Under the pieces are notes generated by a model. It ran no database searches. It worked only from the letters and a program-made list of their open reading frames with translations, and was not told the DNA's origin. Below are positions 35,646 through 40,606 of a stretch of DNA of 40,606 nucleotides, one piece after another; position 1 is the first letter of the stretch; each line of letters begins with the position of its first letter. The DNA is from an uncultured Bacteroidales bacterium. GTDB lineage: Bacteria; Bacteroidota; Bacteroidia; Bacteroidales; WCHB1-69. Location: positions 1 to 40,606 of the forward strand of contig CAJOFJ010000032.1 in NCBI GenBank assembly GCA_905233625.1. The letters run 5' to 3'. A program made the translations under genes and the position numbers.

Positions 35646-36362
35646 TTATTCCATAACCATGTTGTGGAAGACATTGGTAACGTCTTCGTCTTCCTCGATT
35701 TTCTCTAAGAGTTTTTCCACTTCCTCCTGTTGTTCGGGAGTCAGTTTCTTCATGTCGTTGGGAATTCTTTCAAACTTGAATTCCTTAATCTCGAAACCGT
35801 TGTCTTCCAGGTATTTCTGAATGGGTCCGAAGGACTGGAATTCGGCGAAAATCAGGATTTCGTCCTCTTCTTCGAACACTTCTTCCACACCATAGTCAAT
35901 GAGTTCAAGCTCCAGATCTTCCAGGTTGATACCGTCTTTTTTCACTACGGTGAAGCGGCATTTTCTGTCAAAGAGGAAGTCAAGCATACCTGAAGTTCCC
36001 AGTGCGCCTCCTAGTTTGTTGAAATAGCTTCTCAGGTTTGCTACCGTGCGCTGGTTGTTGTCGGTAGCGGCTTCAATATAGATAGCGATGCCGTGGGGGC
36101 CGTAGCCTTCATAGAACATTTCCTTGTAGTCGGAAGTGTCTTTTTCGAGGGCTTTCTTGATGGCTCTTTCGACATTTTCCTTGGGCATGTTTTCAGACTT
36201 GGCGTTCTGCATCAGCAGACGGAGTCGGGGATTCATATCGGGGCTGGGACCACCGGCTTTCACCGCCATTGTGATTTCTTTTCCTAAGCGGGTAAAGGTT
36301 CTGGCCATGTTACCCCAACGTTTAAATTTTCTTGCTTTTCTAAATTCAAATGCTCTTCCCAT
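35646..36362 (-). CDS. yebC: YebC/PmpR-family protein (probable transcription or translation regulator)
   Basis: 238 residues, beginning MGRAFEFRKARKFKRWGNMA, the usual Bacteroidota form. Motifs: TRLGKEITMAVKAGGPSPDM, YEGYGPHGIAIYIEAATDNN and LGTSGMLDFLF. In other bacteria the family acts in DNA-binding regulation, and recent work links YebC proteins to translation of proline-rich stretches. Its promoter is at 36406. It is the first gene of the run to miaA and probably further. Confidence 0.95.
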   Translation of the reverse strand: MGRAFEFRKARKFKRWGNMARTFTRLGKEITMAVKAGGPSPDMNPRLRLLMQNAKSENMPKENVERAIKKALEKDTSDYKEMFYEGYGPHGIAIYIEAATDNNQRTVANLRSYFNKLGGALGTSGMLDFLFDRKCRFTVVKKDGINLEDLELELIDYGVEEVFEEEDEILIFAEFQSFGPIQKYLEDNGFEIKEFKFERIPNDMKKLTPEQQEEVEKLLEKIEEDEDVTNVFHNMVME

Positions 36363-36405
36363 AGTATGTCGGTTTGATAATTAAAGATACTTTATTTTGA
36401 AGCCG

Positions 36406-36413
36406 CAAAGATA
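36406..36413 (-). promoter_or_regulatory. Promoter -7 box for the yebC operon
   Basis: TATCTTTG on the minus strand, 43 bp before the yebC ATG, matches TAnnTTTG. Confidence 0.6.
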
Positions 36414-36429
36414 CAAAAATTTTTTTTTC

Positions 36430-36457
36430 GTTACTTTTCTCATGATAGAAAAGTAAC
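36430..36457. repeat. Perfect 11-bp-stem hairpin after the GH92 gene
   Basis: GTTACTTTTCT (36430-36440), loop CATGAT, AGAAAAGTAAC (36447-36457). On the minus strand it lies directly after the GH92 stop and is followed by A-rich sequence, so it is not a canonical U-tailed terminator. It resembles the hairpin at 16920-16947 in form. Confidence 0.6.
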
Positions 36458-36459
36458 TT

Positions 36460-37602
36460 TTACTCCAGTGAGTATGGCTTCTCTGTGAACCACTTCTTGT
36501 TCGGCTTGCTGCCCATGGTGAAGATTAACTCGCCACCGGCCATGATCTGCTCGTAGGTGATGTAGGCGCAATGGATGGGTTTGCCATTGAGGGTGATAGA
36601 TTGGATGTAGCAGTTCTTGTCGCTGACGTTGGGGGCTTTGATAGTCAGGGTATTGCCGTTTTGCAAATGGAGGACGTTTTCGGGCAGATAGGGTGCACCG
36701 AAGACATACTGACCGCTGGCGGGACAGACGGGATAGAAGCCCATCGCGCTAAAGATGTACCACGCCGACATCTGTCCGCAGTCGTCGTTGCCGCACAGCC
36801 CATCGATGTTGTTTTTGTACATTTTGTTCATCACCTCGTGCACGTGCTGCTGCGTCTTCCACGGCTGGGAGGTCCACATGTAGAGGTACGGGATGTGGTG
36901 ACTGGGCTCGTTGCCGTGTACATAGCCGCCCAACATGCCCTCGCGGGTAACATCTTCGGTCTCAGCGAAGAACTTGTCGGGCACGTACATCGTGAAGAGT
37001 TCGTCCAAGCGGTTCACGAAGACCTTGTCGCCGCCCATGATCTTGATCAAGCCGTTGACATCGTGCGGCACGTAGAACGAGTAGTTCCAGCTGTTGCCCT
37101 CGATGAAGCCTTCGTTGGAGGTGGAGAGCAGGTCGGCAGGCGTTTTCCACGAGCCGTCCTCGTACCGCGCCTGCGCAAAACCAGTCTCCGGATTGAAGAC
37201 GTTCTTGAAGTTCAGTGCGCGCTGGCGGTATTTTTCACATAATTCGTCCTCAATATATTTGTTAGTATTGTCGTTTTTTACTGTTTTAGGAATCTTTTTG
37301 CACAGTTGGTAAATCACCCAGTCTTCGTAGGCATTTTCCAAGGTAATGGAGGTGCCGACAGCCGATTTGTTATAGGGCACATAACCCAATTTCTTGTAGA
37401 GGTCGGTATGGTCGTAATAGTCCAAGTTGGCACTGTGATTCACTAATGAAAACAGTTCTTCTTCATACGGATCAATCAGATGATATGGGTTTTTCTCTTG
37501 AAAACCATAGACGTTGTTCAGCCAAGCATCAACCACCGGCGACACACCATGGTATCCGATCATACACCAGTTTTCGTTCCCGGCATGGCTCCACACGGGC
37601 AA
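36460..37602 (-). CDS. GH92 alpha-mannosidase, C-terminal part of a frameshifted gene
   Basis: 380 residues, with the reading frame restored at TTG 37602 (LPVWSHAGNENWCMIGYHG). It carries the GH92 C-terminal hallmarks GNDDCGQMSAWYIF and SAMGFYPVCPASGQYVFGAP. There is no sensible start codon, and the first half is at 37560-38882 in another frame. The join is at a T4 run on the coding strand (plus 37601-37604): adding one T gives an unbroken GH92 of about 805 residues, the normal size. Confidence 0.88.
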   Translation of the reverse strand: MPVWSHAGNENWCMIGYHGVSPVVDAWLNNVYGFQEKNPYHLIDPYEEELFSLVNHSANLDYYDHTDLYKKLGYVPYNKSAVGTSITLENAYEDWVIYQLCKKIPKTVKNDNTNKYIEDELCEKYRQRALNFKNVFNPETGFAQARYEDGSWKTPADLLSTSNEGFIEGNSWNYSFYVPHDVNGLIKIMGGDKVFVNRLDELFTMYVPDKFFAETEDVTREGMLGGYVHGNEPSHHIPYLYMWTSQPWKTQQHVHEVMNKMYKNNIDGLCGNDDCGQMSAWYIFSAMGFYPVCPASGQYVFGAPYLPENVLHLQNGNTLTIKAPNVSDKNCYIQSITLNGKPIHCAYITYEQIMAGGELIFTMGSKPNKKWFTEKPYSLE

Positions 37603-38882
37603 AACATGGTGTACACTTTGGCGGCCATGACCACCATGTCAGCCGCACTTTTCGGGTCAATAATATTCAAAAGCGGATGTTCGGCACGATAGGTATCCCA
37701 CAGGGAGAAAATCGTATAATTTGTATGTCCTTCTTCATTTTGATGAATATTGTGATCCACCCCGCGATACTGTCCGTCAACATCCTGATAGATAGAAGGA
37801 TTAATCATGGTATGGTAGAGTGAGGTGTAGAACATTGCGAGCTGGTTGGGTGTGCCTTCTGCCTCGTAGATGCCGAGTTTTTCATTCCAAGCTTTCTGCG
37901 TGCTTTGAAAAATTTCATCGAAAGAAAGGCGATGAAAAGCGTCTGATGTGGTACCATTGGCATTCTGCTGCCGGTAAGGACGCAGAGCCTCAGCTTCTAA
38001 GTTTATCATTGCTCCATCCGTGCTCACTGCAGAAAGAGCCACATGCACTTCAAGCACAGGGTCATCATCTTGCTCAAACTCTATCCATGCCACCACCTTT
38101 CGTCCCGCCATCTCGGGAAAGTTGTGGTTCAGGTCAAAGCGGCGCCAGAAACCATGGTAGTTCTGTTTCCCGAAATCCTGATAGCCATAGTGTGCCACGG
38201 GTTTGCTGAAATGGATGGCGAAATAGACGTAGTTCTCCCGTGCCCAGCCGTTGGTAATGCGGTAGCCCGTCAGCGTGTAGGGGTCTTCCATGCGCAGGGA
38301 GGCCCAGAGCACCTTGCCGTCGTAGTTGTAGATGGCGTGGTTGAGGTCCACGATGAGCTTCTGGGTTTCGCCTTTGGGGTACGTGTATTTGTGGATACCG
38401 CAGTGCGGGGTGGCGGTGAGCTGCACAAGAATGTCGTCGTCGCTGAGGCGCACCTCGTAGTAGCCGGGCGAGCACTTCTCGGTTTCGTGGCTGAAGCGTG
38501 AGCGGTAGCCGGCATCGGGGTTGTCGGCGGTGCCGGGGTTAAGTTGCACCTCGCCGGTGAAAGGCATCAGAAGGATGTCGCCCATATCGGAGTGGCCGGT
38601 GCCGCTGAAGTGGGTGTGGCTGAATCCCACGATGGTTTTGTCGCGGTACTGGTAGCCGGCGCAGTAGTCATAAACCCCGGGCTGGTACTTTCCGTTGATG
38701 TTATGGGGGATGGTGTCCGTGTCGGGACTCACCTGCACGCCGCCGAAGGGGTAGCACGCGCCCGGGAAGGTATGTCCCATGCCGTTCGTCCCGATGATGG
38801 GGTTAACGTATTGGGTGTAATCGTTTTGCGCTGAAACTGTGACCATTGTTGCCATGATGATGGGTAAGATGATTTTTCGCAT
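37560..38882 (-). CDS. GH92 alpha-1,2-mannosidase, N-terminal part of a frameshifted gene
   Basis: 440 residues, of which the first ~426 are GH92. GH92 enzymes are calcium-dependent exo-alpha-mannosidases acting on N-glycans or yeast mannan. Signal MRKIILPIIMATMVTVSAQ, then the N-terminal beta domain: YVNPIIGTNGMGHTFPGACY and GFSHTHFSGTGHSDMGD are strongly diagnostic. After VYTMF the frame is lost and the protein ends in CPCGAMPGTKTGV. One missing T accounts for it: sequencing error or a real pseudogene. It is divergent from the small secreted protein gene, with its promoter box at 38903. Confidence 0.88.
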   Translation of the reverse strand: MRKIILPIIMATMVTVSAQNDYTQYVNPIIGTNGMGHTFPGACYPFGGVQVSPDTDTIPHNINGKYQPGVYDYCAGYQYRDKTIVGFSHTHFSGTGHSDMGDILLMPFTGEVQLNPGTADNPDAGYRSRFSHETEKCSPGYYEVRLSDDDILVQLTATPHCGIHKYTYPKGETQKLIVDLNHAIYNYDGKVLWASLRMEDPYTLTGYRITNGWARENYVYFAIHFSKPVAHYGYQDFGKQNYHGFWRRFDLNHNFPEMAGRKVVAWIEFEQDDDPVLEVHVALSAVSTDGAMINLEAEALRPYRQQNANGTTSDAFHRLSFDEIFQSTQKAWNEKLGIYEAEGTPNQLAMFYTSLYHTMINPSIYQDVDGQYRGVDHNIHQNEEGHTNYTIFSLWDTYRAEHPLLNIIDPKSAADMVVMAAKVYTMFCPCGAMPGTKTGV

Positions 38883-38902
38883 TTATTTGGATTTTGAGGT
38901 CG

Positions 38903-38910
38903 CAAAAGTA
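38903..38910 (-). promoter_or_regulatory. Promoter -7 box for GH92
   Basis: TACTTTTG on the minus strand, 20 bp before the GH92 ATG, matches TAnnTTTG. Confidence 0.55.
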
Positions 38911-38919
38911 CATTTTTTG

Positions 38920-38927
38920 TATTTTTG
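38920..38927 (+). promoter_or_regulatory. Promoter -7 box for the secreted protein gene
   Basis: TATTTTTG, 33 bp before the ATG, matches TAnnTTTG. A TTTG at 38893-38896 could be the -33 box, 23 bp upstream. Confidence 0.6.
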
Positions 38928-38960
38928 CATTTTAGTTTTTTTTTCGTAATCATAAAAATA

Positions 38961-39497
38961 ATGAAACGTATCATTTTCTCTTTTGTCATCCTTTTGGTTG
39001 CAGTCACTGCATGGAGTCAAAGTGGGGCAACAACAAAATCGTTCTCATGGCAGGGTCTCTCCATTAGTTATCCAGAAAATTATGTTATCACAGACAAAGA
39101 GTACGACCGCCAAGACAAAACCTACACCTTTATTTGCACGTCCCCCGAAGATGAAGATGCGATTTCCATGGCCACTATCAGTTTCTCGAAAAATCTGGCA
39201 AAAGACCTTTCCACAAGCCTTGCGCGAAAAGTCTTTTTCGACTCAGTCATACCAGCTATAGTTGCCGAGTTGGAAAATTCGTTTAAATCATTGAAAACCA
39301 GCGATGTAAAAGAGTTTCCCATACCTTATCCCAATGTTTCCGCTGACTACACTGCCACAGTGGAAGGTGTTGATATTCAAGGGAGAATTGTGGTATTTAT
39401 ACAGAAGAATTATATTGTCTCCTGCCTTCTGACCGCAGACTCTCCTGAGCGCGTGCAGGAACTCGATGACATTATCAAAACCATCACCGTGAAATAA
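38961..39497 (+). CDS. Small secreted protein, unknown function
   Basis: 178 residues with signal MKRIIFSFVILLVAVTAWSQ. The mature part (FSWQGLSISYPENYVITDKE, then ISMATISFSKNL and DYTATVEGVDIQGRIVVFIQ) has alternating beta character, in the style of periplasmic PsbP/DUF1795-like proteins that share a LSISYPENY-type opening; this likeness is weak. The frame extends 12 codons upstream, but ATG 38961 directly precedes the signal. It has its own promoter, divergent from GH92. Confidence 0.7.
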   Translation: MKRIIFSFVILLVAVTAWSQSGATTKSFSWQGLSISYPENYVITDKEYDRQDKTYTFICTSPEDEDAISMATISFSKNLAKDLSTSLARKVFFDSVIPAIVAELENSFKSLKTSDVKEFPIPYPNVSADYTATVEGVDIQGRIVVFIQKNYIVSCLLTADSPERVQELDDIIKTITVK

Positions 39498-39520
39498 GGG
39501 CGTTGACCATTACAATTCTA

Positions 39521-39555
39521 CATTATCCATTATCAATTTTCCATTAAAAATTGTA
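39521..39555. repeat. 7-bp-unit tandem array against the ileS promoter
   Basis: CATTATC, CATTATC, AATTTTC, CATTAAA, AATTGTA on the plus strand, ending inside the ileS -7 box. Confidence 0.65.
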
Positions 39556-39561
39556 TCTTTG
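39554..39561 (+). promoter_or_regulatory. Promoter -7 box for ileS
   Basis: TATCTTTG, 29 bp before the ileS ATG, matches TAnnTTTG. Confidence 0.6.
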
Positions 39562-39590
39562 CAGGTTTTTTGGAAAAAATCTATTCATCG

Positions 39591-40606
39591 ATGAAATATA
39601 CTGAATACAAAGGACTTAATCTTCCGAAATTAGGGGAAGAGATGCGCAAGTATTGGGAAGAACACGACGTTTTTTCCAAGAGTTTATCCACCCGCGAGGG
39701 ACACAAACGTTTCGTTTTCTTTGAGGGACCGCCGTCCGCAAACGGTATGCCCGGCATCCACCACGTGATGGCCCGTACTATAAAGGACATCGTTTGCCGT
39801 TACCAGACCCTTACTGGCAAGTACGTCGGCAGAAAGGGCGGTTGGGACACACACGGTCTGCCCGTGGAACTTGGCGTGGAGAAGACCCTCGGCATTACGA
39901 AAGAGGACATCGGCAAGAAAATCTCCGTGGAGGACTACAACAAGGCCTGCCGTCGCGAGGTGATGAAATTCAAGGACAAATGGGACGACCTTACCCGCGA
40001 AATGGGCTATTGGGTCGATCTTGAACACCCCTATATCACCTTCGACAACAAGTATATTGAAACCGTATGGTATTTACTGTCAGAGCTTTACAAGAAAGGT
40101 CTGCTTTATAAGGGATACTCTATCCAACCTTATTCTCCCGCCGCTGGCACTGGCCTCAGCTCCCACGAACTCAACCTGCCGGGTTGCTATCGCGATGTGA
40201 AGGATTTGACCTGCGTGGCACTTTTCAAGTTAGTAGTTAGCAGTGAGCAGTTAGCAGTTGGCGCGGACGCAAATATTCCCGTATATGCCATTGCTTGGAC
40301 CACAACCCCGTGGACGTTGCCGAGCAACACCGCGTTGTGCGTGGGCCCGAATATCGACTATGTGCTGCTGAAGACCGTGCATCCTACCACCGAGCAACCT
40401 TGCTACATCCTGATGGCTAAGGCGTTGGTAGGCACGATGTTCAAAGAAGCTCCCGAGGTTGTGAAGGAGTTCAAGGGTAAAGACCTCGTGGGCATTTCAT
40501 ACGAGCAACTTATTCCTTGGGTGAACCCCGGTGAGGGCGCGTTCCGCATCATCCCCGGCGATTACGTCACCACGGAAGACGGTACCGGTATCGTCCACAT
40601 CGCTCC
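39591..40606 (+). CDS. ileS: Isoleucine--tRNA ligase, N-terminal part (runs off window)
   Basis: A class I synthetase that charges tRNA-Ile. 338 codons are visible from ATG 39591: MKYTEYKGLNLPKLGEEMRK. The HIGH-type motif is GMPGIHHV near residues 52-59, and the editing domain has begun (AIAWTTTPWTLPSNTALCVG near residue 232). A 35-bp array of five 7-bp units (40228-40262) is in frame and encodes KLVVSSEQLAVG near residues 214-225, between the core and the editing domain. The KMSKS motif and C-terminus lie beyond the right edge. Confidence 0.95.
   Translation, partial: MKYTEYKGLNLPKLGEEMRKYWEEHDVFSKSLSTREGHKRFVFFEGPPSANGMPGIHHVMARTIKDIVCRYQTLTGKYVGRKGGWDTHGLPVELGVEKTLGITKEDIGKKISVEDYNKACRREVMKFKDKWDDLTREMGYWVDLEHPYITFDNKYIETVWYLLSELYKKGLLYKGYSIQPYSPAAGTGLSSHELNLPGCYRDVKDLTCVALFKLVVSSEQLAVGADANIPVYAIAWTTTPWTLPSNTALCVGPNIDYVLLKTVHPTTEQPCYILMAKALVGTMFKEAPEVVKEFKGKDLVGISYEQLIPWVNPGEGAFRIIPGDYVTTEDGTGIVHIA
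40228..40262. repeat. 7-bp-unit tandem array inside ileS
   Basis: AGTTAGT, AGTTAGC, AGTGAGC, AGTTAGC, AGTTGGC on the plus strand: five units, exactly 35 bp, within the coding sequence. Confidence 0.85.

Noticed and set aside
36430..36457. Intrinsic terminator for GH92
   Set aside because: The hairpin is perfect but on the minus strand it is followed by G and a run of A, not T.
37591..37610. Programmed -1 frameshift in GH92
   Set aside because: The site ATG TTT TGC is not an X-XXY-YYZ heptamer and no stimulatory structure is evident; a one-base deletion is simpler.

Overview
The window is chromosomal DNA from a member of the Bacteroidota, most likely order Bacteroidales. Twelve promoter-like sites match the Bacteroidota -7 consensus TAnnTTTG. 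A complete sprA (the type IX secretion outer-membrane translocon, unique to this phylum) follows ruvA. The glycoside hydrolases (GH29, GH78 x2, GH92, GH97) are typical of gut or host-associated Bacteroidota. The species cannot be named from the sequence alone.

Layout. 1-98: end of an IS3-family element running off the left edge. 99-525: a cluster of small hairpins. 526-15352: a mostly minus-strand housekeeping block: alaS, sprA, ruvA, the infC-rpmI-rplT ribosomal operon, a small lipoprotein, purA and rfbB. 15511-16633: a TIGR04076-like protein, tRNA-Val(GAC) with a terminator, and a nitroreductase. 17068-18588: a GH29 fucosidase lipoprotein. 18601-23476: an unfamiliar nine-gene minus-strand cluster. 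24207-25112: a BASS-like transporter. 25129-36362: a long minus-strand run in transcription order yebC, a pRiA4b-like gene, miaA, a PAP2-VanX fusion, GH97, GH78, GH78. 36460-38882: a GH92 mannosidase broken by one frameshift. 38961-39497: a small secreted protein. 39591-40606: the 5' part of ileS.

The most interesting part is the nine-gene cluster. It encodes three small proteins built from the same duplicated ~50-residue module (one with a histone-H1-like Lys/Thr/Ala tail), a protein with a weak resemblance to the OGG/HhH glycosylase fold, a basic coiled-coil protein, a six-TM voltage-sensor-type channel with an unusual filter and a large soluble C-terminal domain, and three tiny proteins, two of them membrane-associated. 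A 91-nt imperfect hairpin lies in the leader, and an intrinsic terminator separates the module genes from the channel genes. This could be an undescribed stress or defence system in which nucleic-acid-associated components control a membrane effector; that role is inference only.

The second theme is repeat structure. At least twelve short arrays (about 28-54 bp) of 7-bp, sometimes 8-bp, tandem units of many different sequences are scattered through the window. They sit on stop codons (alaS, purA, sprA), on a start codon (22447-23079 gene), against a promoter (ileS), and in frame inside enzymes (GH97, both GH78s, ileS), where they encode Q/N/S/F-type linkers. A separate 28-bp palindrome family recurs three times.
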